A DNA stretch of 64,000 bases from CAVWSM01 sp963757805 (GTDB taxonomy: Bacteria > Actinomycetota > Actinomycetes > Jiangellales > Jiangellaceae). Made by a program: the position numbers and the translations under genes. Every line of letters starts with the position of its first letter. Within the stretch, counting starts at the first letter, position 1. The DNA is taken from the NCBI GenBank assembly GCA_963757805.1, contig CAVWSM010000019.1:1-64000 (forward strand). Direction: 5' to 3'. Shown one piece after another: positions 48,045 through 56,032 of this stretch. Below the pieces are notes generated by a model. That model worked only from the letters and a program-made list of their open reading frames with translations, was not told where the DNA came from and searched no databases.

Positions 48045-48828
48045 GCGTCGCCTCCACATCCGGCAGCCAGGTGTCGCGCTGCTCCAGGCGGCGAGAGAGC
48101 ACAGTCACGTACGCCTCGCGCACCGCATCAGGGGCGCCAAGCTCCGGCTCGTCGGCGAGCCACAGATCGGGTACGGCGGCAGCAGCCGCGGCCAGCACCT
48201 CGGCCGTCACCTGCGGGGCCAGCCGCTCATCGGCGTCGAGCACCGAGCCGGCTCGTCGGATGAGCACGTGCTCGCCCGCCTGCACGTAGGGCCTTGTCGG
48301 CGCCGCATCCCGGCCGGCCCAGTTGTGCGCGAAGTAGAGCGCCGCACCATGGTCGATGAGCCACATCTGGCGGTGCCACGTCAGCAGGTTGGGGTTGCGC
48401 CAGGACCGGTCGACGTTCTGGGTCAGCGCGTCGAACCACAGGACCGCGGCCGCATCCTCGGGTGACACGTCGTCGACCGACGGGCTCAGGTCCAGCGAGC
48501 CCGGCAGGTAGTCGACGCCGAGGTTGAGCCCTGCGCTCGCCCGCAGCAGCGCCTGCACTTCGAAGTCCGGCTCTGCGCGGGCCAGCTCGCCGTCGACCTC
48601 GATGAGCACGTGCTCCGGCACCCGCAGCCCGATCGCCCGAGCGATCGCACCCGCGATGACCTCCGCGACGAGTGCCTTCGGTCCCTGCCCGGCGCCGCGG
48701 AACTTGACCACGTACATCCCGAGGTCATCGGCCTCCACGAGGCCGGGCAGCGAGCCCCCCTCGCGCAGCGGCAGCGTGTAGCGCGTCGCCACCACCCGCC
48801 GCAGCTCCGCGCGCTCGAGCACCGTCAT
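48031..48828 (-). CDS. HipA-family kinase
   Basis: 265 aa from ATG at 48828; a minus-strand TAGATT box ends 8 nt before it (leaderless). Kinase features: YVVKFRGAGQGPKALVAEVI (nucleotide-binding Lys), LWFDALTQNVDRSWRNPNLL (catalytic Asp and Asn) and MWLIDHGAALYF (metal-binding Asp). It is shorter than the classical HipA toxin (about 440 aa) and no HipB-like antitoxin lies next to it. The partner is DUF3037. A toxin role is not shown; a phosphosignalling role is equally possible. Confidence 0.85.
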   Translation of the reverse strand: MTVLERAELRRVVATRYTLPLREGGSLPGLVEADDLGMYVVKFRGAGQGPKALVAEVIAGAIARAIGLRVPEHVLIEVDGELARAEPDFEVQALLRASAGLNLGVDYLPGSLDLSPSVDDVSPEDAAAVLWFDALTQNVDRSWRNPNLLTWHRQMWLIDHGAALYFAHNWAGRDAAPTRPYVQAGEHVLIRRAGSVLDADERLAPQVTAEVLAAAAAAVPDLWLADEPELGAPDAVREAYVTVLSRRLEQRDTWLPDVEATRASV

Positions 48829-48974
48829 GTCGAAGGAATCTACGGGACGCCACGCAATTGTCTGGTCGCGCTCGCCTCCACACCAAAGAACGGTGCGTCG
48901 GCTCGCCGCTCCAATCTGCCGTCGGATCAGCATCGAACTTGGGGTGGCCTTTCCATATCGAGAGGGGAACACCC

Positions 48975-49241
48975 ATGGCCAGACTGACGAGGCGCGCGTT
49001 CATCGGAACCGCCGCAGCCGGAGCTGCTGCCGCGACCGTGACCGCACTCCCCGGCGTTGCCTCCGCCGCACCCAAGGACGACGAGGACGACCGCGACGCT
49101 CCCGCGACAAGCGGGCCGGTCATGGTGCGCGTCCGCAACGCACGTACGGGCGAGATGTCGCTCTACCTCGGAACCGAGGAGATCAGCTACACCGACAAGA
49201 CGCTGGCCCGCCGCCTGGTGCGCGCGGCTGCCCGCGCTTGA
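48975..49241 (+). CDS. Small Tat-exported protein before DUF4331
   Basis: 88 aa from ATG at 48975. Twin-arginine signal LTRRAFIGTAAAGAAAATVT with an Ala-rich h-region and cleavage near VASAA. The mature part is only about 55 residues: an acidic stretch (KDDEDDRDAP), then VMVRVRNARTGEMSLYLGTE, a short beta-rich unit resembling small proteins found with DUF4331. It sits 16 nt upstream of that gene, in the same operon. Function unknown. Confidence 0.7.
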   Translation: MARLTRRAFIGTAAAGAAAATVTALPGVASAAPKDDEDDRDAPATSGPVMVRVRNARTGEMSLYLGTEEISYTDKTLARRLVRAAARA

Positions 49242-49257
49242 CCAACAAGGAGCACAC

Positions 49258-50622
49258 ATGTCGTCCCACCGTGAAGCGCCCGAGATCTCCAAGGATCCCG
49301 TGTGCGACAGCACCGACGTCTATTGCTTTGTCAGTCCGGACCGGCCCGACACCGTCACGATCATCGCCAACTACATCCCACTGCAGGGCCCCGCTGGTGG
49401 ACCCAACTTCTACGAGTTCGGCGAGGATGTCCTGTACGAGATCCACATCGACAACGACGGTGACGCCAAGGCCAACATCACTTACCAGTTCCGCTTCGAC
49501 ACCAAGGTGCGCAACCCGCGGAGCTTCCTCTACAACACCGGTCCTATCACCACGCTCGACGACCCTGACTGGAACCGCGTCCAGACGTACTCCATCACCA
49601 AGGTTGTCAACGGCCGAAGCCGTCGCCTAGCCGACAACGTGCCGTCCCCGCCATGCAACATTGGGCCACGTTCGACGCCCAACTTCGACGGGCTGCGCGA
49701 CGCCGCAATAACGACGCTGCGCAGCGGTGAGAAGGTCTTCGCCGGGCAGTGCGCCGAGATGTTCTACGTCGACCTCGGCTCGATCTTCGACCTGGGCGCC
49801 CTGCGGCCGGTGCAGAACCTGCACCTGATCCCGCTCGCGTCCGCGGCCGGCGTCAACGCTACGAAGTTCCTCAACGTGCACGCCATCGCCATCCAGGTCC
49901 CGATCACGGACCTGACCCGCAATGGCAAGCGGCCCACCGACGTGAACGACCCGGCGGCGACGATCGGCGTCTACACGTCGGCGAGCCGGCAGAAGGTCCT
50001 TGTCCGCGATGAGGACGACGACCGTGGCGTCGGCCCGTGGGTGCAGGTGTCCCGCCTGGCCAACCCGCTGTTCAACGAGGTCATCGTGCCCATGGGTGAG
50101 AAGGACGAGTGGAACACCCGCAAGCCGAAGGACGACAGCAGGTACGTCAAGTTCGTCGAGCGGCCTGAGCTGCAGGCACTGCTCCCGGTGCTCTACCCGG
50201 GAGTGTTCCCCAACCTGGCAGCGCTCCAGAAGAAGCGGGCAGACCTGGTGGCGATCCTGCTCACCGGCATCCCGTCCGGACTGATCCCCGGGTTCCAGAA
50301 CTTCACCGGTGACCGGCCCGCCGACCTGATGCGACTCAACACGGCGATCCCGCCCTCGTCGAAGCCGAACGTGCTCGGCCTCCTCGGTGGCGACCTGGCA
50401 GGCTTCCCCAACGGTCGGCGGGTGTTCGACGACGTGGTCAAGATCGAGCTGCAGGCCGTCGCTGGTGCGACGTTCCCGCTGGTGGACCCGACGTACACGC
50501 CCGACGCCGCAATTCCCGCGGTTGACGACGGACTCGGGCCGGACTCGGTGGGGACACCGTTCCTCAACAGGTTCCCCTACCTCGGTACGGCGTACAGCGG
50601 CTTCAACGTGCCGGCGGCGTGA
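49258..50622 (+). CDS. DUF4331 family protein
   Basis: 454 aa from ATG at 49258. SSHREAPEISKDPVCDSTDV at the very start, GGPNFYEFGEDVLYEIHIDN, ANITYQFRFDTKV and FLNVHAIAIQVPITDLT identify DUF4331. No signal peptide is seen, although the flanking small protein has one. The fold is beta-rich with many Asp residues; a ligand is unknown. It lies between the Tat protein and a His-rich protein. Confidence 0.88.
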   Translation: MSSHREAPEISKDPVCDSTDVYCFVSPDRPDTVTIIANYIPLQGPAGGPNFYEFGEDVLYEIHIDNDGDAKANITYQFRFDTKVRNPRSFLYNTGPITTLDDPDWNRVQTYSITKVVNGRSRRLADNVPSPPCNIGPRSTPNFDGLRDAAITTLRSGEKVFAGQCAEMFYVDLGSIFDLGALRPVQNLHLIPLASAAGVNATKFLNVHAIAIQVPITDLTRNGKRPTDVNDPAATIGVYTSASRQKVLVRDEDDDRGVGPWVQVSRLANPLFNEVIVPMGEKDEWNTRKPKDDSRYVKFVERPELQALLPVLYPGVFPNLAALQKKRADLVAILLTGIPSGLIPGFQNFTGDRPADLMRLNTAIPPSSKPNVLGLLGGDLAGFPNGRRVFDDVVKIELQAVAGATFPLVDPTYTPDAAIPAVDDGLGPDSVGTPFLNRFPYLGTAYSGFNVPAA

Positions 50623-50623
50623 C

Positions 50624-51025
50624 ATGAGTACCGACCACGCAGCCGAGCACGGTCATGGCCACGAGCATGGCCATGGTCACCTCCATGGGCATGGGCACTC
50701 GCATACAGAGCCGGTCCGTGCGGCCGACGAGGTGAGCGAGTCCTTGCTCATCGACGTCGGCGGCGAGGTCGGAGCGCTCGTGGTCTACGCGGATGAAGAG
50801 CTCGTCGGCCACGAGGTCGAGATCGCGTCCATCGGCGAGGCCGAGCAAGCCGTAGCCAGGCCGGTCCACAACGTGGTGCGGCGACGGCGGGTCGGGGCAC
50901 AGGTCGTGTACGCGGCGGTGTTCCCGGATCTGCCAGCCGGGGTGTACAAGCCGTACGGGCGGGCCGTCGACGGCCATCAGCTCATCCCGGTCGTCGGTGG
51001 ACGGGTGACCGAGATCGACTGGTAG
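50624..51025 (+). CDS. Histidine-rich N-terminus protein
   Basis: 133 aa from ATG at 50624, whose codon begins 2 nt after the DUF4331 stop. Residues 5-28 alternate His with Gly/Glu (HGHGHEHGHGHLHGHGHSH), a likely Zn/Ni/Cu-binding tail. The rest (about 35-133) is a compact beta-rich domain (VGALVVYADEELVGHEVEIA, VVYAAVFPDLPAGVYKPYG). It closes the operon before a strong terminator. Metal storage or delivery is an inference. Confidence 0.72.
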   Translation: MSTDHAAEHGHGHEHGHGHLHGHGHSHTEPVRAADEVSESLLIDVGGEVGALVVYADEELVGHEVEIASIGEAEQAVARPVHNVVRRRRVGAQVVYAAVFPDLPAGVYKPYGRAVDGHQLIPVVGGRVTEIDW

Positions 51026-51036
51026 CACCCCACAAC

Positions 51037-51096
51037 GCCGATCATGAGACATCCGAGGTGCCGGGGCACCGACGATGTCTCATGATCGGCTTCTTT
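51037..51096. terminator. Strong terminator after the DUF4331 cassette
   Basis: Perfect 17-bp stem (51037-51053 with 51074-51090; arm GCCGATCATGAGACATC), an inner GGTGCC/GGCACC stem, and a T-rich tail TTCTTT at 51091-51096. This is a Rho-independent form, rare among the other hairpins here, which lack T-tracts. Confidence 0.85.
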
Positions 51097-51131
51097 GTGC
51101 GGGTGCGCGAGGGTGCGAGGTCCCTGCGTCG

Positions 51132-51689
51132 TTACGGAAGGCGATAGCGGAGGTGGACGACGCCGCTGCTGAACCGGTGCTCGTCGATGAGCTTCAGATC
51201 GACGCGCATGTCGGTCGGCAGTGCGGGGGTGCGCCCACCGAGGACGACTGGCCAGACGAACAAGGCCAATTCGTCGACCAGCCCAGCGACGAGAGCCTGG
51301 GCTGCCAGGTTCGGGCCACCGACCAACAGATCCCTACTGGCGGCGGCCTTCAGGTCGCGTACCGCGCTGGGGTCGAAGTGGCGTTCGAGCCGAGTGTTCG
51401 CGGTGCGTGGTGCGGCCAAGGTCGAGGAGTAGACGACCTTGTCCGCCGCCTGCCATGCGCTCGCGTAGTCCGCCATGAGGTCCGACTGGTTGGCCCGGGT
51501 GGCGTCGGTCTCCCACACAGCCAGGGTCTCGTACATGCGCCGCCCATAGAGGTACGTGCCTGCGGACCGCATGAGCTCGGTGATGAACACGAACACGTCG
51601 TCGTCGGGCGGAGCCCAGTTGACGGCGCCGCGCTCATCCTCGGTGCAGCCGTCGAGGGACATGTTCGACGCGTAGATCAACTTCGCCAT
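51132..51689 (-). CDS. Dihydrofolate reductase/RibD C-terminal-like protein
   Basis: 185 aa from ATG at 51689 (GCAGGAGCG upstream). AKLIYASNMSLDGCTEDERG, LYGRRMYETLAVWETD, KVVYSSTL, LLVGGPNLAAQALVAGLVDE, VVLGGRTPA. This is the DHFR-like fold of RibD-C-domain proteins, NADPH-dependent reductases of unknown substrate that are common in actinobacteria. It is a single-gene unit. Confidence 0.88.
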   Translation of the reverse strand: MAKLIYASNMSLDGCTEDERGAVNWAPPDDDVFVFITELMRSAGTYLYGRRMYETLAVWETDATRANQSDLMADYASAWQAADKVVYSSTLAAPRTANTRLERHFDPSAVRDLKAAASRDLLVGGPNLAAQALVAGLVDELALFVWPVVLGGRTPALPTDMRVDLKLIDEHRFSSGVVHLRYRLP

Positions 51690-51869
51690 GACACGCTCCT
51701 GCATCACCGTCGACAAACTCGACGCCCTCGTCCAACCCTAGGGCGGGGGAAAAGCCACTCGATGATCGTCCCAGCAATGCCGGTCGGCCGCGCTGCCGAA
51801 GTGCCGATCGAGGATAAGCATGTGTTGGCTGATGCCAGCACTAGCTGACCCGACTCTTCCTTCAGAACA

Positions 51870-52034
51870 CTTACCCTCGGGCACTTGCTGGAACGAGATC
51901 GGCGGGCGCAGCCCGGCCGGGTCGAACAGCCGGTCGTCGAAGGCCGCCTCCCCGCCCAGCCGGGCGCGGTAGTGCGCGTACCAGGTGGTGTCCGGCAGAC
52001 CACATGCCAAGTGCCGCGGGTCTGTACAGCCCAT
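51870..52034 (-). pseudogene. VOC/glyoxalase-like fragment
   Basis: From ATG at 52034, 55 codons: CTDPRHLACGLPDTTWYAHY, FDPAGLRPPISFQQVPEGK. These resemble strands of Glyoxalase_6-type VOC proteins (usually about 120 aa, where PPIxFQxVPEGK is followed by LHLD). Homology stops at 51870. It lies in the 500-nt gap between the reductase and the DUF4287 gene, where no other gene is seen. Confidence 0.4.
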
Positions 52035-52215
52035 CGACAGGCCGAGTATTTTCTCTTATGGCGGGTCCCACGCCCAACCTCGGCTCCGGCGCTCACGCCG
52101 TCGGCAACAGCGAGGCAAAGGGAGCTCAGCTCTCGGGATTGCTTGGCGGCACCCCTTCGGGTCGCGCCCGAGGGAGCGTGAGTCTCTCGGCCGCGGCGTG
52201 ACGAAGGTGGATGCG

Positions 52216-52890
52216 ATGACCAAGGAGAGGTTGTTCAAGGACCGCGTTCGCGAGCGCATGTCCAAGACCGGCGAGAGCTACACGACCGCACGCAGCCACG
52301 TATCCCAGAAGCGCGGTCGCGTACAGGCGGCTCGGACCAGGCTGGCGGCTCCAACCGATCGTCCCTCGGAGGAGCGGATCGCGGAAGTGACCGGCAGGAC
52401 GTGGGACGCGTGGTTCTCGGTCCTGGACCGGTGGGGCGCTCAGGGGAAGAAGCGTGGGGAGACGGTCGACTTCCTGATGAGCGACCATGGCGTCTCGAGC
52501 TGGTGGGCGCAATCCATCACCTACTGGTACCAGCTGGCTCGCGGGATGCGACTCAAGCACCAGCAGGCGAACGGGTTCACGGTCTACGCCACGAAGACGG
52601 TCGCCGTTCCCGTCGACGTACTCTTCGACTCGTTCACCAACTCACGAACGCGAAAGAAGTGGCTCACCGACGCAACGATGTCGCTCCGCGGGTCGCAGCC
52701 GGGACAAACAGCACGGTTCAGCTGGGCGGATGGCTCGACACGCGTCAACGTCTGGTTCGTCGACAAGGGTCCGTCGAAATCGGCGGTCGAGGTTGCGCAC
52801 GAGCGGCTGCCTGATAGCGACGAAGCTGAGACGACGAAGGCGGCGTGGCGAGCGCGGTTGACCCACCTGAAGTCGTTCTTGGAGTCGTAA
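52216..52890 (+). CDS. DUF4287-SRPBCC domain protein
   Basis: 224 aa from ATG at 52216; a GTG at 52198 is also in frame. The first 60 residues (FKDRVRERMSKTGESYTTAR) are helical and basic. A DUF4287-like unit follows (IAEVTGRTWDAWFSVLDRWG, VSSWWAQSITYWYQLARGMR), then an SRPBCC-like domain (AVPVDVLFDSFTNSRTRKKW, ARFSWADGSTRVNVWFVDKG, AWRARLTHLKSFLE). Such proteins are of unknown function; the START-like part may bind a small hydrophobic ligand. Confidence 0.82.
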   Translation: MTKERLFKDRVRERMSKTGESYTTARSHVSQKRGRVQAARTRLAAPTDRPSEERIAEVTGRTWDAWFSVLDRWGAQGKKRGETVDFLMSDHGVSSWWAQSITYWYQLARGMRLKHQQANGFTVYATKTVAVPVDVLFDSFTNSRTRKKWLTDATMSLRGSQPGQTARFSWADGSTRVNVWFVDKGPSKSAVEVAHERLPDSDEAETTKAAWRARLTHLKSFLES

Positions 52891-52990
52891 CGGCATCCGA
52901 GTGGCCAGCAAATCGCTGACGAGCTCTCTGCTGCCCGGACGCCATCACGAGTGACGCATTCTGCCGATGTGATTGAAAGGAAGTCTTCTT

Positions 52991-53848
52991 ATGCTGTCGC
53001 ACGAAACATCCCTAGGTGAGCCGCGAGTCCTCCTGAGCGACCTCGCGTACGTCGAGTCGCCACGCTGGCACGATGGCCGGTTGTGGTTTGCCCACTGGGG
53101 CGCCGGGGAAATCGTCGCCGTCGGCCTCGACGGCACCAGCCGGGTCGTCTCGCAGGGACCTCCCGAGTTCGGATGGTCCATCGAGTGGACGCCGGACGGT
53201 CGCCTCCTAGTGACCGGGCAAGGGCTCATGCGCCAGGAGCCCGACGGTTCGATGGTGCCGCATGTCGACCTAGCGGGGCTTTCAGACAACTGGAACGAGA
53301 TCGTCGTGGACGGCCGTGGCAATGTCTACGTCAACGGAGGCATCGAGTTCGAGCCCAGCGAGGGCGATCCGCCTGGACTCATCGCGCTCGTCACGCCGGA
53401 TGGCTCGGCGCGGCAAGTTGCGGGCAGTCTTGCCTTCCCCAACGGCATGGTCGTGACTCCCGACAACTCGACGCTCATCGTCGCGGAGTCTTACGCGGCC
53501 TGTCTCACCGCGTTCGACATCGACCCTGACGGCGGCCTGTCGAACAGGAGGGTGTGGGCGCACCTCGAAGGCGGATACCCGGACGGCATCTGCCTGGATG
53601 CCGACGGGGCGGTCTGGTACGCCGATGTACCCAACAAGCGGTGCGCGCGGGTCCGCGAGGGTAGCGAAGTCCTCCAGACGATCGAGCTGGACCGGGGCGG
53701 GTTCGCGTGCATGCTCGGGGGTCCGGACGGGCAGACACTGTTCGTCTTGGCCGCCGAGTGGGGTGGCCTCGAGGGCGTGGACGACTCGAGTCGAACCGGT
53801 CAGGTGTTGACTGCACCAGCGCCCGCGCGGCGCGCGGGGTGGCCGTAG
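52991..53848 (+). CDS. SMP-30/gluconolactonase family protein
   Basis: 285 aa from ATG at 52991 (GAAAGGAAG upstream). Six-bladed propeller features: YVESPRWHDGRLWFAHWGAG with the metal-binding Glu, GWSIEWTPDGRLLVTG, SDNWNEIVVDGRGNVYVNGG, SLAFPNGMVVTPDNSTLIVA with the Asn ligand, GGYPDGICLDADGAVWYADV with the Asp ligand. It is probably a lactonase. Single gene, no informative neighbours. Confidence 0.9.
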   Translation: MLSHETSLGEPRVLLSDLAYVESPRWHDGRLWFAHWGAGEIVAVGLDGTSRVVSQGPPEFGWSIEWTPDGRLLVTGQGLMRQEPDGSMVPHVDLAGLSDNWNEIVVDGRGNVYVNGGIEFEPSEGDPPGLIALVTPDGSARQVAGSLAFPNGMVVTPDNSTLIVAESYAACLTAFDIDPDGGLSNRRVWAHLEGGYPDGICLDADGAVWYADVPNKRCARVREGSEVLQTIELDRGGFACMLGGPDGQTLFVLAAEWGGLEGVDDSSRTGQVLTAPAPARRAGWP

Positions 53849-53891
53849 TCCTTACGGAACCGCCGGGCGGCTGACTGCAAGCCCGTCGGGT

Positions 53892-54759
53892 TTAGAACGG
53901 CATGGCGATGAATGGTGATGAGTAGTCACCGTCGGTCGCCAGTTGCTGTTCGGCCTCGGCGGGGGACACCCGGTTCCGCTCGGCCTCCAACAACATGCCC
54001 AGCAGTCTGACGTCTCCGGCAGTGGGGATTCCCGTCAACTCGTCGTGCGAGAGCACCCAGGAGACCGCCGCGGCGAAGCGGGCCTGGTTGTCGTACGGCT
54101 CGTACCACGTGCGTGTACGAATGCCCTGCACCGTCCGGCCAGTTGCGGCGGGACACCGTCTTGATAGTCATCAGGCCCACGTCCTGGCGGCGGATCTCCT
54201 CGACGAGCGCTAGGTAGTCGGCGCGGTATCCCTCGTCGCGCCAGAGCACCGGGTTGAGCGGGGTCATGACGGTCGCGAATGGATATCGGCGCAACGCCTC
54301 GAGGTGCGTACCGGGCGCGTCGTGGCCGTGGCCGGTGATGCCGATGGCGCCGACCAGCCCCTCCTCCTGCGCACGTATCGCCGCCTCGAGCGCGCCGTCC
54401 GGACCTGTGGCCAGGTCGAGCTCGGCGGGGTCGCCGATGGCGTGCAGCTGCAGCAGGTCAACCCGGTCGGCCCGCAACCGTTGCAGGGAGGCGTGGATCT
54501 CCTGCCATGCCGACTCGCGGTTTCGCTGACCGGTCTTGGTCGCCAGAAAGATCCGATCACGGATCTCCGGCATCCACGGCCCGAGCCTCAGCTCGGCGTC
54601 CCCGTAGCTCGCCGCCACGTCGAAGTGGGTGATTCCTCCGTCGAGGGCTTCCTGCAGCGATCGGTCCGCCGCGTCCTGCGATACATCGCTGAGAGCCGCC
54701 GCGCCGTAGATCAGCACCGAACTGTGGTGCTCGAGACGTCCGAGTCTGCGCTTCTCCAT
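53892..54759 (-). CDS. Aldo/keto reductase, one frameshift
   Basis: About 289 aa from ATG at 54759 when a frameshift near 54130 is repaired (KTVSRRNWPDG, then QGIRTRTWYEPYDNQARFAA). AKR features: FDVAASYGDAELRLGPWM (catalytic Asp and Tyr), IFLATKTGQR (Lys), DRVDLLQLHAIGDPAELD (His). The C-terminal part is of the TIM-barrel type associated with ferredoxin-like or YqkF AKRs. The indel is the only defect. Confidence 0.78.
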
Positions 54760-54850
54760 AGCGACCACTCTCCGCCCGTCGTTCGCACGAACCAACACCC
54801 AGACATGGCCACGAGCCTGCCAATCAGCGGCGAGCGGATGGCGGTACGTC

Positions 54851-54870
54851 CGGACGTTCCCGCGGGAACG
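54851..54870. repeat. Shared palindrome, copy B (divergent promoter region)
   Basis: CGTTCCCGCGGGAACG (54855-54870) is a 16-bp perfect palindrome, and the full 20-mer 54851-54870 is identical to 12524-12543. It lies 92 nt before the aldo/keto reductase start. Confidence 0.6.
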
Positions 54871-55020
54871 CCAGTAGGCAAGCGCTGCCATCCTGCCGGG
54901 TCTGGTGCGGCCGGGCCCGACCTGCGCATGGACTGCCGGCAGGGTCCGGCTTGCCGAGGGCGCCGAAGGGTTGTGCGCGTGGCCCTGGTTAGGGCAGCCG
55001 CCCTGGTCCGCCGCCCTTAT

Positions 55021-55050
55021 GCATTTGCTGGTCCCGGGACCAGCAAATGC
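55021..55050. promoter_or_regulatory. 30-bp perfect palindrome
   Basis: GCATTTGCTGGTCCC (55021-55035) followed directly by its reverse complement (55036-55050), with no spacer. It lies in the 429-nt space between the aldo/keto reductase and the PP2C-like gene. The half TGCTGGTCCC-GGGACCAGCA suggests a dimer-binding operator, but no regulator gene is adjacent. Confidence 0.6.
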
Positions 55051-55188
55051 ACGGCGAGGCTTCGCCTCTGACTGCCGATGGCTGGGGTTCCGGGATCGGG
55101 CCAATGGGATCTGTGGCGCCGCGAACCCCCAAGCGCGTCGGCGGTCGTTAGAGTCGACGCCCTTACCGGCGGGAGGGCGCGGCAGGAC

Positions 55189-55983
55189 ATGCGGGTGACG
55201 ATGACGAGCGCTGCGGCACGGACTGGCCACGCCAACGAGGATTTCACTGGGGCCGTACCGACGGCAGCGGTGCTGATCGACGGCGCCGGCATCCCCGGCA
55301 CCGAGTCGATCTGCCGGCACGGCGTGGCCTGGTACGCCAGCCGCCTCGCAGGCAGCCTCCTCAGCCTCTTGTCACTCGTGCGGGACCGCAGCCTGTCAGC
55401 GCTGCTCGCCGAGGCCATCGAGCAGGTGACGGACGATCACCGGGACACCTGCGACGTCGCCAACCCCATCAGTCCGTCGGCGACCGTAGCCATCCTGCGC
55501 GTGTCCGACGGCGTCATTGAGCACCTGGTGCTCGGTGACCAGGTGCTCGTGCTCGACAGAGCAGAGGGTGCGCCGCTGGTCGTCTCCGATCCCCGGGAGG
55601 TGATCATCAGCCGGTCGTACCTACCCGCGCTCGAGGCCGTACCCGAGGGTAGCGACGAGTACCACCGGGTCCTTCGAGAGTTGCGCGCCAACAGGAACCA
55701 GCCGGGCGGCTTCTGGGTGGCCAAGGACGACCCGCGGGCAGCAGACGAGGCGACCACCGGAAGCTGCCCTGTCTCCGAGCTGACCGGTGCTGTCCTGCTC
55801 AGCAACGGAGCAAGCCGCATCGTGGATCGGTTCCGGCTCGCGGACTGGCCAGGGGTCCTGGCTGTCCTAGCGTCGAGCGGACCCGCCGAAATCATCCATC
55901 GTGTCCGGCAGGCGGAAGCGCGCCACGCGGTGGCGGCGGACGATGCGACGATCGCATACTGCACTGACCTCGGTGAGGCATGA
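55189..55983 (+). CDS. PP2C-like protein phosphatase domain protein
   Basis: 264 aa from ATG at 55189 (GCAGGAC upstream). PPM/PP2C-type elements: GHANEDFTGAVPTAAVLIDG (metal-binding Asp positions in NED and DGAG), RVSDGVIEHLVLGDQVLVL, AVLLSNGASRIVDRF. The domain is divergent from canonical PP2C and stands alone, with no kinase nearby. It could dephosphorylate a Ser/Thr target, but activity cannot be assumed from these motifs. It lies upstream of purB. Confidence 0.72.
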   Translation: MRVTMTSAAARTGHANEDFTGAVPTAAVLIDGAGIPGTESICRHGVAWYASRLAGSLLSLLSLVRDRSLSALLAEAIEQVTDDHRDTCDVANPISPSATVAILRVSDGVIEHLVLGDQVLVLDRAEGAPLVVSDPREVIISRSYLPALEAVPEGSDEYHRVLRELRANRNQPGGFWVAKDDPRAADEATTGSCPVSELTGAVLLSNGASRIVDRFRLADWPGVLAVLASSGPAEIIHRVRQAEARHAVAADDATIAYCTDLGEA

Positions 55984-56032
55984 CTGTCGCCAGAGGGCCG
56001 TCCACAGGCAGGCCATGCGGGACAATCGAGCC

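Noticed and set aside
48031..48828. Calling the HipA-like kinase a toxin-antitoxin toxin
   Set aside because: No HipB-like HTH partner, and the protein is much shorter than classical HipA; kept as a kinase of unknown role.
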